DNA of 64,000 nucleotides from Panacagrimonas sp965216805 (GCF_965216805.1 NZ_CBDCGN010000002.1:62001-126000); one strand, 5' to 3'; shown: positions 37,701-45,762, counted from the first letter of the stretch. Notes: generated by a model not told the origin, from the letters alone. Translations and numbers: made by a program.

Positions 37701-38334
37701 CGGCACCAACGCAGAAGCCCAGTCTGCCGGGGGCATCGCCGTCGGCTTCAACGCCACCGCCGTGCAATCCAACTCCGTGGCCATCGGCAGTGGCGCGGTG
37801 GCTCAGTCCTCCGTCGCCGTCGGGACCGATGCCCAGGCAACGGGAACCAACACCACCGCCATCGGCGACAACGCCATCGCCTCCGGCGAACAAGCCGTCG
37901 CGGTCGGCAACAACGCCAACGCCAGTGCCGCCAACAGCGTCGCCGTGGGCAACGGCTCGGTCGCCGATCAGGCCAACACCGTCTCGGTAGGGTCGGCGGC
38001 CAATCAGCGGCGGGTTACCAACGTGGCAGCGGGGGTGGAGACGACCGATGCCGTCAACATGGGCCAGCTCGGCGCGCTGATGGAATCCGTGGATGACTTC
38101 CGCAAGGATCTCAACTCCGGTATCGCCTCGGTCGCGGCCATGGCAGCGCTGCCCGACCCGGCGCCGGGCAAGCGGTTCTCGGTGGGCGTGGGTGCCGGTT
38201 CCTACGACGGCGAGCAGGGCTATGCCATTGGCATGAAGGCGCAGTTCACCCACAACATCCGTCTCACCGGCGCTATCGGCGGCGGTGGCAGCGGTTCCAC
38301 CAGCGCCTCGGTTGGCGCAGGATTCAGTTGGTGA
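34753..38334 (+). CDS. YadA-like trimeric autotransporter adhesin
   Basis: 1193 residues. A signal peptide with a long n-region (RSALSAAILLAFAAQAQAEV) is followed by a head of about 35 repeats of about 14 residues with the SSAxG/NxA pattern (30-560). A neck ERRIVNVAPGTLGAASTDAV follows, then a coiled-coil stalk of NTANIATNTASI- and DGRVTTNEGNI-type repeats (570-940), a second head (AIGxxAxAxG) and neck (NQRRVTNVAAGVETTDAVNM), and the C-terminal YadA anchor barrel ending SASVGAGFSW. It would trimerise on the outer membrane and mediate adhesion or autoagglutination. GGAGA lies before the ATG, and it overlaps the small ORF upstream. Confidence 0.95.
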   Translation: MKRLAPAARHGVFVRSALSAAILLAFAAQAQAEVCDADGAGGTGGSTTDIGTFACGIQNSATGGAGGVPESSAVGVRNIASNAGSAIGRLNTATGLQGSAIGDGNFATNELTSAVGVGNTASGVNATALGTLNFAQGRLSSAVGTDNQALADGSSAYGRGNIANGLDSAALGFGNGTPGDGSSAVGSNNVAAGNASTAHGRGNNANGGSSVALGLGNTTDLLGVNSSAIGVVNTAAGEDSSAIGRGNGALGVQSSAVGFANEATVMGSSAFGNSNSATGVNSTAVGFSNQAAMQDSSAIGFDNFANGVGASAVGYFNNARAQFSAAVGYDNDADAFGSSALGSSNQATGVVSTAVGASNEAAMAQSSAIGFDNFANGVAASAVGNSNAARNDFATAVGFDNGADGEGSSAIGFNNLTNAEDSSAMGHQNEANGTASTAFGYQNEANGDFSTALGANSTAAGDFSLTIGNSADDEAGTSVAATATNGMAIGRNATVTAAGVNAIAMGTGASASAANSVALGAGSVADVANTISVGAAGAERRIVNVAPGTLGAASTDAVNGSQLFATNQNVAANTANIATNTASIAANTANIGTNTTNIAANTAAIAGLDTRLDTAETGIASNTAAIAAVAADVGAIDGRLDTAEADIDSLEGRVTVNEADIAQNTADIGVLDGRADAAELRLDDAEDRLDTAELDIDTLQTDVDAVEAEVDNQGAGLAAALGGGAEVDPATGTVTAPDYAVQDGNFNNVGDALGALDTGVTNAQASADAAQSTANTALAAAGAAQETADTALSRANTNSSRITVLDERVTTNEGDIVVLDSRLDDAEDDIQELDGRVGLNTFNIAQNAENITDLDGRVTTNEGNIVLNTAGVVQNRADIGALGQRVSVNEGAIGSNTQNISVNTLQIDQNLTSINSLEDRATATEADVVNLDQRVNTAQGTANTALNTAQSNAAFCGRGSASGTIECGDNAQSGDQAINSLAIGTNAEAQSAGGIAVGFNATAVQSNSVAIGSGAVAQSSVAVGTDAQATGTNTTAIGDNAIASGEQAVAVGNNANASAANSVAVGNGSVADQANTVSVGSAANQRRVTNVAAGVETTDAVNMGQLGALMESVDDFRKDLNSGIASVAAMAALPDPAPGKRFSVGVGAGSYDGEQGYAIGMKAQFTHNIRLTGAIGGGGSGSTSASVGAGFSW

Positions 38335-38402
38335 GCGCGGAGTTCGACCTTGCGACCCGCGTCGCGTCTCCTCTCGTCGAAGTCCGGAGCCGGAACGATT
38401 CC

Positions 38403-39107
38403 ATGAACGTACGTGTGCTGGTCATCGAGGACGACGAGGACCTGCGGGACACGCTGTGCCGCTACCTGTCGGGCATCGGCATGGAAGTGCACGGCCTGGA
38501 CAGCGCAGAGCATCTGGACGAGCACCTGGCGCAGCATTCCGCGGACCTGCTGATCTGCGACGTCAATCTGCCCGGCGAGAACGGCTTTTCGATCGTGGCG
38601 CGCCTGCGCCAGAAGACGCGCGCGGGCATCGTCATGCTCACCGCGCGCGGGCAGGAGGACGACCGCATGCTGGGGCTGTCCTTGGGCGCCGATCATTACC
38701 TGGTCAAGCCGGTGAACCTGCGCGAACTGGAGTTCGTCATCCGCAACCTGCACCGGCGCCTGAGCGAAACCCCGGTGGCGGAACCGGAGCCGGCGGCGCA
38801 GGGCGTCTGGAAGTTCGACTCGATGGTGTGGGCGCTGACCGCACCCAACGGCGCCACCGCGCAACTGACCATGGCCGAATTCCGCATGCTGCAGTGCCTG
38901 GTCGCGCATCCGGGCGAGGTGGCCACGCGCGAACAACTGCTGGCAGCGATGGACCGGCCGAACCTGGAGATCTACAGCCGCAACCTGGATGTAACCGTGT
39001 CGCGCCTGCGCAAGAAGGTGGAAGACGCCTGCGGCCAGAAGCTGCCAGTGACCTCTGCCCGCGGCATGGGCTATGTGTTCAACGGGCGCGGAGAAGTGGT
39101 GGCCTGA
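38403..39107 (+). CDS. OmpR-family response regulator (orphan)
   Basis: 234 residues: a receiver domain with acidic pair ED at 9-10, phospho-acceptor Asp53 (LLICDVNLPGENGF), Thr80 and Lys102 (LVKPVNL), then a winged-helix DNA-binding domain (LTMAEFRMLQCLVAHPGEV, YSRNLDVTVSRLRKKVE, GMGYVF). The start is the ATG 68 bases after the adhesin stop. No histidine kinase is adjacent. Position suggests it may regulate the adhesin or the downstream kinase-TPR gene, but no target site is visible. Confidence 0.92.
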   Translation: MNVRVLVIEDDEDLRDTLCRYLSGIGMEVHGLDSAEHLDEHLAQHSADLLICDVNLPGENGFSIVARLRQKTRAGIVMLTARGQEDDRMLGLSLGADHYLVKPVNLRELEFVIRNLHRRLSETPVAEPEPAAQGVWKFDSMVWALTAPNGATAQLTMAEFRMLQCLVAHPGEVATREQLLAAMDRPNLEIYSRNLDVTVSRLRKKVEDACGQKLPVTSARGMGYVFNGRGEVVA

Positions 39108-39493
39108 GGTCGGCTGCCAACCAGTGAGAAGAAACGGCAGTTCGGGCTTTTGGGAGTATCGGGGATGTCGTCATAGCAAATGATCCCTGAGTAAAGCGCG
39201 CCGGGGCAGATTTCCCCGGTATCCGCTGAAGCAACCATAGTCTGGCGTCGATAGTTGGCGGACGGGCGGGGACGCCGGTACGGTCGGTTTCGCATCTCAC
39301 GCCCGCGGAGAGCCGCAAGGGATTGCCGCCCCAACCCGCATTTCTCAGGGGTCGCCGGAGAATCCCTTGCCATTGCCAATCCGCACAGCGTTCTTCAACT
39401 TCGGTTCCGAAACAGACTGTAGAGAGATTCTCCGTCTGGATCGGCGCTGGCCTGTCTGCGGTGCGCAGGGCTTGGGGTTCACTCACCCCATGG

Positions 39494-39547
39494 GCAGTCC
39501 CGCCACGGTGTCGGGAGCGCAGCGAGCGCGGGCGCGGGCGGGACTGC
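39494..39547. repeat. 11-base inverted repeat
   Basis: GCAGTCCCGCC at 39494-39504 pairs with GGCGGGACTGC at 39537-39547, enclosing a GC-rich 32-base loop with its own CGCTCGCTG-type symmetry. Confidence 0.8.
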
Positions 39548-39567
39548 AGCGTCGGCTCCCGCACCCC

Positions 39568-39620
39568 GGTTGGGTTTACGTGGGAGTGACTCAATGGCAC
39601 TCCCACGCTGGGACCCAACC
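39568..39620. repeat. REP-like hairpin, GAGTGACTCAATG family
   Basis: CGTGGGAGTG at 39579-39588 pairs with CACTCCCACG at 39598-39607; outer arms GGTTGGG and CCCAACC extend it. The loop ACTCAATGG is nearly the same as in the copy 110 bases downstream. Confidence 0.85.
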
Positions 39621-39689
39621 GCTGCGCAGGCACCGTGTCGCCGGCGCACTATGGGGTTCGCTCCACCCCGGCGCCCGCGTTCGGCCACG

Positions 39690-39718
39690 GCGGGGAGTGA
39701 CTCAATGTCACTCCCCGC
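39690..39718. repeat. REP-like hairpin, GAGTGACTCAATG family
   Basis: GCGGGGAGTGA pairs with TCACTCCCCGC around the loop CTCAATG. This is the most symmetrical copy; the murB-ddl palindrome has the variant GGAGCGACTCGATGTCGCTC. Confidence 0.85.
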
Positions 39719-39778
39719 TAAGCCAAACGCCGTCCTCGACCTACGGCCTTCGCCCGATCCCCCCGTGAGAAATGCAGG

Positions 39779-42415
39779 CTATGGGATGGCGAGAAACTCC
39801 TCGTATTGCTTCATCACCCGCGGATAGACCTGGTTGCTGGGTTCCAGATGCGCGCGGACCAGCGGCATCGCCTGCTCGAACAGGGGCGCCGCCTCATCGC
39901 GGCGGCCGAGCCGGGTCAGAACGTAAGCCAGTCGCGCGGTCGCGATGCCGATCACGGCATGCGCGTCGGGCGTCAGCGCCTGCGCCTCGGCCAACGCCGC
40001 GCGGGCGTCGGCTTCGGCGGTGTGCCATTGCCCGGCGTCGACGACCGCATCGGCCACCAGTTCCAGCGCCTTTGCGGAGAACACCAGATCGCCCTGTGCT
40101 GCGCGCAAGGGCGCGACCAGTGCACGCAGCTCGGCAATGCCTTCGTCAAAGCGGCCATGCCGGGTTTTCATGCCGGCAAACATCATGCGGGTTCTGAGCG
40201 TTTCCGCGTTGCCGGCCCCGTAGACGGCAGTGAACCGCGCCAGTGCCAGCGGCGCCTCGGCCCCGGCTTCTTCGCGCTGACCCGCGTCGGAGAGCATCAG
40301 GACCGTCAGGCGATGCAGGTCGGCGGCCTCGCCCAGGTTGCGGGCACTGCCGTGTTCCAGTCGGGGCATCAACTCCCGCGCGATGGCCACGGCCTCGGCA
40401 CTGCGCCCGAGGTTGCTCATCATCGCGAGCTGTTCCATTCGCAGTCTCACACGGAATCCGTCGTCCGCCGGCAGCCGCTGCGCGACCTCCGCATGAAGCG
40501 GGTCGAGTATCGCCAGCGCCTGGGTGTTCTCGCCTTTCCAGGCGTGGAGACGAGCGCGCAGAAAGCGCACCTGGGCGGCGATCTTCCAGCTTTGCAGGTC
40601 GTCCCGGCCCGCGACCAGGGCCTGCGCACGATCCAGGAGAGGGGCGTAGTCCTCGATGCCGCGCACCGCCAGATTGCGGCTCAGCGCCAGGTGGGCGCGC
40701 GCGGTCTCCAGGCGCGCCTCTTCGCCCAGCGGCGCCAGCACGGCGACGGCGCGCCTCAGATGGCGTTCGGCGTCCATGTCGTTGCCGATCAGGTGCCAGG
40801 CCGAGCCCAGCGTGGTGCGTACCGCGCCTTCCTGCAGCGGCTGTCCGCCAAAGCGCTCGGTGATTTTGGCGTCGGCGGCCTCGAGCACCTCGCGCATGCT
40901 CGGGTCCGGCTTGCCTGCCTGGCCGGGATCGGCGGCGGCTAACAGGTCCTTCTGCACGAAGTCGTTGACGGCGGAAGCGACCTCGCTCTGGCGCCGCGCC
41001 TGGTCCAGTGCGGCGCGCAACTGCCAGCTCAGAACGCTGGTCACAGCCAGGCCTGCAATCAGTACCAGCCCAATTCCGATCAGCAACGGCCGTCGCTGCC
41101 GGTATTGGTCCAGCTGCCGCTGCAGCGCAGCCGCGCGCAGCGCTTCCCGATGCTCTTGCGCGCGCCGCTCGCGGCGCTCCGGCAGGCTGCGCAACCGCCG
41201 TGCGAATTCCGCCGCATCGCTCAAGCGGCGCAACGGGTCGCCGGCCGCGGTCTGCGCGATGTCGTCGCGCAGGACTTCGTCCGGCACGTCGGCTTCCCAG
41301 CCCGCCGCGAGCGGCCGGCGAAAGTCTCCGACCACCAGTTGGTACAGCAGGATGCCCAACGCGTAGAGATCCGAACGTTCGGTCGAAGGCTGGCCGGCCA
41401 ACACTTCCGGCGCCATGTACAACGGAGTGCCGCTGGAGGAGTCGACGTTGGTGACGGTAGGCGTCAGACCCAGCCGGGTCATGGCGAAGCGGCGCAGGCG
41501 TTCGCGATCCATGATCGTGGCGCTGCCGAAGTCCGTCAGGCGGATTCGGGGCGACGTCCCACTGTCGTCAACCAGCATATTGGCCGGCTTGAGGTCTTTG
41601 TGCAGGATGCTGGCGCCATGCGCGATGGCCAGCGACTCGGCGCACTGCGCGGCCAGCTCCAGCCGCTGTTCCAACGGTATCGTGGCCAGGCCGCCACGCG
41701 CCTGCGTCCACTGATCCAGATTTCCGCCGCCGATCCATTCGCTGGCGATGAACGCCGGCAGATGCTCGAACTGGCCGTCCAGCACGCGCACGAAACCGGC
41801 CGCGGCGATATCGCCGCCTGCGACTTCCTTCAGCAGCCGGCTGATCGCCAATTCGCGCTTCAAGGCCGCCACGGCGCGCATGTCGACTGCAAATTTGAAT
41901 ACCCGAAGCCGGTTTTCGCCATCGCGACCCAGCCACAGATCGGCCTGCCCGCCGACACTGAGAGGCTCGATCAATCGCCATTCGGCACGATCGGGTGGAT
42001 GGTCGCCGGCCTTCAGGTCCAGCCGCGGGGCCGCCGGTGGCACCGGTCCGTCGAAACTCACCGGCACGGCCAGCCGGTAACCCAGGCCCCTGACCACCTG
42101 AATCGCTGCTGCCTCCGTTTCCCCCAACGCCGCCCGAAGGCGGCCGATGGTGGTGGTCAGCACCGTCTCCGACAAGATACGGCGGGGCCAGCAGCTCTCC
42201 GCCAACTCTTCCTTGCTCACCACTTCACCGGCGCAGTGAAGCAACTCGCGCAGCACCTGCAGCACCTTCTTCGGGGCTTCCGCCTCGACGCCGCGTACCG
42301 TCAGCCGCATGTTGCGTTCGTCGAACCGCACGTTGCCGAAACGCCAACTGCCGGCAACCGGCGCCGCCGGGGGGTGTCGCATCGGTGTCTCGGGTGCTGT
42401 CGGTTCGGCGGGCAT
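39779..42415 (-). CDS. Winged-helix / Ser-Thr kinase / TPR membrane fusion protein
   Basis: 878 residues. Residues 24-118 form an OmpR-type winged-helix domain (LLHCAGEVVSKEELAESCWP, TTTIGRLRAALGE, VRGLGYRLAV). Residues about 147-410 are a protein kinase with HKDLKPAN at 272-279, DFG at 295-297 and GTPLYMAPEVLAG; the Gly loop reads LSVGGQADLWLG. A membrane helix lies at 443-463, and TPR-like helices fill the rest. Thus a DNA-binding domain, kinase and extracytoplasmic TPR sensor share one chain. The ATG chosen gives MPAEPTAPETP; a second ATG 11 codons later and an upstream frame through a repeat also exist. Substrate and DNA target are unknown. Confidence 0.9.
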   Translation of the reverse strand: MPAEPTAPETPMRHPPAAPVAGSWRFGNVRFDERNMRLTVRGVEAEAPKKVLQVLRELLHCAGEVVSKEELAESCWPRRILSETVLTTTIGRLRAALGETEAAAIQVVRGLGYRLAVPVSFDGPVPPAAPRLDLKAGDHPPDRAEWRLIEPLSVGGQADLWLGRDGENRLRVFKFAVDMRAVAALKRELAISRLLKEVAGGDIAAAGFVRVLDGQFEHLPAFIASEWIGGGNLDQWTQARGGLATIPLEQRLELAAQCAESLAIAHGASILHKDLKPANMLVDDSGTSPRIRLTDFGSATIMDRERLRRFAMTRLGLTPTVTNVDSSSGTPLYMAPEVLAGQPSTERSDLYALGILLYQLVVGDFRRPLAAGWEADVPDEVLRDDIAQTAAGDPLRRLSDAAEFARRLRSLPERRERRAQEHREALRAAALQRQLDQYRQRRPLLIGIGLVLIAGLAVTSVLSWQLRAALDQARRQSEVASAVNDFVQKDLLAAADPGQAGKPDPSMREVLEAADAKITERFGGQPLQEGAVRTTLGSAWHLIGNDMDAERHLRRAVAVLAPLGEEARLETARAHLALSRNLAVRGIEDYAPLLDRAQALVAGRDDLQSWKIAAQVRFLRARLHAWKGENTQALAILDPLHAEVAQRLPADDGFRVRLRMEQLAMMSNLGRSAEAVAIARELMPRLEHGSARNLGEAADLHRLTVLMLSDAGQREEAGAEAPLALARFTAVYGAGNAETLRTRMMFAGMKTRHGRFDEGIAELRALVAPLRAAQGDLVFSAKALELVADAVVDAGQWHTAEADARAALAEAQALTPDAHAVIGIATARLAYVLTRLGRRDEAAPLFEQAMPLVRAHLEPSNQVYPRVMKQYEEFLAIP

Positions 42416-42431
42416 GTGTAACTGTTCCGCT

Positions 42432-42497
42432 GTGGGTGGGCCTTCGGGCCGACATCCCACCCTTGATCGAGCGCACGCCGTCGGCCTGAAGGCCCAC
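42432..42497 (-). repeat. Bimodular palindromic repeat, copy 2
   Basis: Same design as the copy at 30.75 kb, reversed: GGGCCTTCGGGCC-type and GGCCTGAAGGCC hairpins enclosed by GTGGG/CCCAC, with the shared core TGATCGAGCGC. It lies just upstream of the kinase gene. Confidence 0.8.
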
Positions 42498-42629
42498 ATA
42501 TTTTAATCGGCGTCCCTTGTGGACACCCATCAGCGTGGACCGCGACGTTCCCGCCCGGAAAACCGCGCAGGTTAAACTTGCTGGCCGTGCGGCACAGGCC
42601 ACACGCTCGAACTCAGCCGCCAACGCCTC

Positions 42630-45600
42630 GTGAACCCAGACTACGATCCGCGCACCGTAGAGCGCGCCGCCCAGGACTACTGGCAGTCCACCCGCGCCTT
42701 CGAGGTCACCGAAGACCCAAGCCGCGAGAAATATTACTGCCTGTCCATGTTCCCCTACCCCAGCGGCAAGCTGCACATGGGGCATGTCCGCAACTACACC
42801 ATCGGCGACGTCATGAGCCGCTACCAGCGCATGCTGGGCAAGAACGTACTGCAGCCGATGGGCTTCGACGCCTTCGGCCTGCCGGCAGAGAACGCGGCGA
42901 TTGCGAACAACACCGCGCCGGCCAAGTGGACCTACGCGAACATCGAGTACATGAAAGTCCAGCTCGCGGCGCTGGGCTTCGGCTACGACTGGACGCGCGA
43001 GGTGCAGACCTGCCGCCCGGATTACTACCGCTGGGAGCAGCTGCTGTTCACGCGCCTGATGAAGAAGGGCCTCGTCTACCGCAAGAACGCGGTCGTGAAC
43101 TGGGACCCGATCGACCAGACCGTACTCGCGAACGAGCAGGTCGTGGAAGGGCGCGGCTGGCGCAGCGGCGCGCTCGTCGAGCGCAAGGAAATCCCTCAGT
43201 GGTTTTTGAAGATCACCGCCTACGCGCAGGAACTGCTCGACGGCCTGGATACGCTCAGCGGCTGGCCGGACTCGGTCAAGACCATGCAGCGCAACTGGAT
43301 CGGGCGCTCGGAAGGTCTGGAGTTCCAGTTCGAGGTGCCGGGCCACGCGCCGCTGACGGTCTACACCACGCGCCCGGACACGATCATGGGCGTGACCTAC
43401 GCGGCCGTGGCTGCGGAGCATCCGCTAGCGCTTGCGGCCGCTGCAAATAATCCTGAACTCGCCGCGTTCCTCAAGGACGCGGGACGCAGCGGTGTCGCCG
43501 AAGCCGAGATGGAGACGATGGAGAAGCGCGGCATGCCGCTCGGCATTTCTGCGATCCATCCGATCAGCAGCGAGCAGGTGCCGGTGTGGGTCGCGAACTT
43601 CGTGCTGATGGGCTACGGCTCCGGCGCGGTCATGGCCGTGCCGGGACATGACGAGCGCGACTTCGCGTTCGCGCTGAAATACGGGCTGCCGATCAAGCAG
43701 GTCATCGCGCCTCTGCTCCCCTCTACCGCAAGCGGGAGAGGGGCCGGGGGTGAGGGTCTGTCAGAGCGGCACGACTCTCGCTCAACGGCACCCGCACGAC
43801 ATTCCCCCGCGCCTCTACCTCCCGATCTACTGAACTTCGCGCGACAACTCCGCGGTAACTCCACGGACGCTGAGCAACGCCTATGGTTGCTGCTGCGGGA
43901 CCGTCGATTCCGCGGACTGAAGTTCCGGCGCCAGCATCCCGTGGCGCCGTACGTACTCGACTACTACTGCGACGAACTGAAACTTGCCATCGAACTCGAC
44001 GGCGGCCAGCACGCCGAAAATTTGCAAGCTCGGCGCGACGAACAGCGAACGGCTGCTCTGGCCGGGCATGGCATCACTGTGCTGAGATTCTGGAATGACG
44101 ATGTGCTGCTGCGAACGGAGTCCGTTCTTCAGGCACTCTGGGATTGGTGCGAAGAACGGAGTCTGGTGCAGCCAGCGAGGCCCTCACCCCCGGCCCCTCT
44201 CCCGCTTGCGGGAGAGGGGAGCCAGGACGGCGCGTACACGGAGCACGGCATTCTCATCAACTCCGGCGAACTCGACGGCATGACTTACGAGCAGGCGTTC
44301 GATGCGCTCGCCGCACGCTTCGAAGCGCAGGGGATCGGCAAGCGCCGCGTGAATTTCCGGCTGCGCGACTGGGGCGTTTCGCGCCAGCGCTACTGGGGCT
44401 GCCCGATTCCGGTCATCTACTGTGCGAAGTGCGACGCACAGCCGGTACCCGAAGACCAGTTGCCCGTCGTGCTGCCGGAAGACATCGAGTTCACCGGCGT
44501 GAAGTCCCCCATCAAGGCCGACCCGGAGTGGCGCAAGACAACGTGCCCGAACTGCGGCGGGCCGGCGGAGCGCGAGACCGACACCTTCGACACCTTCTTC
44601 GAATCGAGCTGGTACCAGGCGCGCTACACCTCGCCAGGTGCGCAGCAGCTCTGCGACGAGCGCGCGAACTACTGGCTGCCGGTGGACCAGTACATCGGCG
44701 GCATCGAGCACGCGATCCTGCACCTGCTGTACTTCCGCTTCTTCCACAAGCTGATGCGCGATGAGGGCTTCGTGCCGGGCGACGAGCCGGCGACGAATCT
44801 GCTCACGCAAGGCATGGTGGTGAAGGAGACATATTTCACGGAAGACCAGGGCAAGAAAACCTGGATCAACCCGGCCGACGTGGAACTGACCTTTGATGCG
44901 AAGGGTCATCCGACGTCGGCGAAGCTCAAGACCGATGGGTCCACCGTGCAGATCGGCGGCGTGGAAAAAATGTCGAAGTCGAAGAACAACGGCATCGACC
45001 CGCAGCTGCTGATCGACCAGTACGGCGCCGACACCGTGCGCCTGTTCGCGATGTTCGCCTCGCCGCCGGATGCTTCGCTGGAGTGGAACGATGCCGGTGT
45101 GGAGGGCGCGGCGCGCTTCATGCGCCGGCTGTGGCGCGGCGTGCATACGCATATCTCTCAAGGCCCGGCGCCGAAGCTCGACACGTCCGTGCTCACGCAG
45201 CCGCAGAAAACGCTGCGCGCCGCGCTGCACGACGCCATCGCCAAGATCGGCGACGACTACGGCCGCCGCAAGCAGTACAACACCGCGATCGCCGCGGTGA
45301 TGGAACTGATGAACACGGTCGCGAAGTTCGAGGACGCGAGTCCCCAGGGTCGCGCCGTACTGCAAGAGGTGTGGGAGAGCATCGTGCTGATGCTCAACCC
45401 CATCGTCCCGCACGCTGCGCACGCGCTGTGGCAGGCGCTCACCGGTAACAACAACGCGCTCGACGCGCGCTTTCCGGTTGCCGACGACGGAGCGCGCGTG
45501 AAGGACGAGCTCACGCTCGTGGTGCAGGTCAACGGCAAGCTGCGCGGCCAGATCACGGTGGCGCGCGAGGCGACTCAGGAGCAGATCCTGGCAACCGCTC

Positions 45601-45692
45601 TGGCTGACGACAACGTGCAGAAGTTCGTCAACGGTGCCGAGCCGAAGAAGAAGATCCTGGTGCCGGGCAAGCTGGTGAATCTGGTCGTATGA
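42630..45692 (+). CDS. leuS: Leucyl-tRNA synthetase with an in-frame DUF559 insert
   Basis: Charges tRNA-Leu. It is 1020 residues long against about 860-880 in relatives. Class I motifs are HMGH at 49-52 and KMSKS at 780-784; the CP1 editing domain has TTRPDTIMGVTYAAV and HDERDFAFALKYGLP. A zinc-type CAKC/CPNC pair is present. Residues about 362-531 are not LeuRS: they encode a DUF559 endonuclease-like domain bounded by inverted repeats, in place of the short link between KQVIAP and AYTEHGILINSGE at the edge of CP1. No stop or frameshift occurs, so the enzyme is probably still active, since it would be essential. The start is GTG (MNPDYDPRTVERA). Confidence 0.96.
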   Translation: MNPDYDPRTVERAAQDYWQSTRAFEVTEDPSREKYYCLSMFPYPSGKLHMGHVRNYTIGDVMSRYQRMLGKNVLQPMGFDAFGLPAENAAIANNTAPAKWTYANIEYMKVQLAALGFGYDWTREVQTCRPDYYRWEQLLFTRLMKKGLVYRKNAVVNWDPIDQTVLANEQVVEGRGWRSGALVERKEIPQWFLKITAYAQELLDGLDTLSGWPDSVKTMQRNWIGRSEGLEFQFEVPGHAPLTVYTTRPDTIMGVTYAAVAAEHPLALAAAANNPELAAFLKDAGRSGVAEAEMETMEKRGMPLGISAIHPISSEQVPVWVANFVLMGYGSGAVMAVPGHDERDFAFALKYGLPIKQVIAPLLPSTASGRGAGGEGLSERHDSRSTAPARHSPAPLPPDLLNFARQLRGNSTDAEQRLWLLLRDRRFRGLKFRRQHPVAPYVLDYYCDELKLAIELDGGQHAENLQARRDEQRTAALAGHGITVLRFWNDDVLLRTESVLQALWDWCEERSLVQPARPSPPAPLPLAGEGSQDGAYTEHGILINSGELDGMTYEQAFDALAARFEAQGIGKRRVNFRLRDWGVSRQRYWGCPIPVIYCAKCDAQPVPEDQLPVVLPEDIEFTGVKSPIKADPEWRKTTCPNCGGPAERETDTFDTFFESSWYQARYTSPGAQQLCDERANYWLPVDQYIGGIEHAILHLLYFRFFHKLMRDEGFVPGDEPATNLLTQGMVVKETYFTEDQGKKTWINPADVELTFDAKGHPTSAKLKTDGSTVQIGGVEKMSKSKNNGIDPQLLIDQYGADTVRLFAMFASPPDASLEWNDAGVEGAARFMRRLWRGVHTHISQGPAPKLDTSVLTQPQKTLRAALHDAIAKIGDDYGRRKQYNTAIAAVMELMNTVAKFEDASPQGRAVLQEVWESIVLMLNPIVPHAAHALWQALTGNNNALDARFPVADDGARVKDELTLVVQVNGKLRGQITVAREATQEQILATALADDNVQKFVNGAEPKKKILVPGKLVNLVV
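43715..44222 (+). mobile_element. DUF559 endonuclease-like element inserted in leuS
   Basis: A 508-base unit with a 42-base inverted repeat at 43715-43756 and 44181-44222, identical at 41 of 42 positions. Each arm folds as a hairpin (CCCTCTCCCGC with GCGGGAGAGGG). Inside, the frame continuous with leuS encodes a DUF559 (restriction-endonuclease-like) domain: TDAEQRLWLLLRDRRFRG, FRRQHPVAPYVLDYYCD, LAIELDGGQHAENLQARRDE and LRFWNDDVLLRTESVLQALW. The Asp (LDYYC) and Glu (IELDGGQH) expected for metal binding are kept. There is no ATG, and no GTG or TTG codon ahead of the domain in this frame, so it can be made only as part of LeuRS. No target-site duplication is obvious. Confidence 0.85.
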
Positions 45693-45762
45693 AGCCATGT
45701 GTACCGTTGCGGCACACGGCGGTGGCGCGTGACGCGAAACCGTTGATGCAGGAGAGCGAGAA

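Larger units (their letters stand above)
39108..39778. other. 671-base non-coding region rich in palindromes
   Basis: No open frame here looks like a gene. The first half contains an AT-richer stretch without clear signals. The second half holds three large hairpins, listed separately, two of them with the core GAGTGACTCAATG. The flanking genes converge here, so the palindromes may also serve as terminators. Confidence 0.7.

Noticed and set aside
28693..39107. Histidine kinase and OmpR-type regulator as a two-component pair
   Set aside because: They are about 8 kb apart with unrelated genes between, so pairing cannot be supported from position.
41105..42421. 438-residue open frame opposite the kinase-TPR gene
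   Set aside because: Its composition is that of an antisense shadow of a GC-rich gene (Gln/Arg/His-rich), with no recognisable domain.
43713..44223. Intein in leuS
   Set aside because: The insert has no N-terminal Cys/Ser splice block, no C-terminal His-Asn, and its content is a DUF559 domain between inverted repeats.
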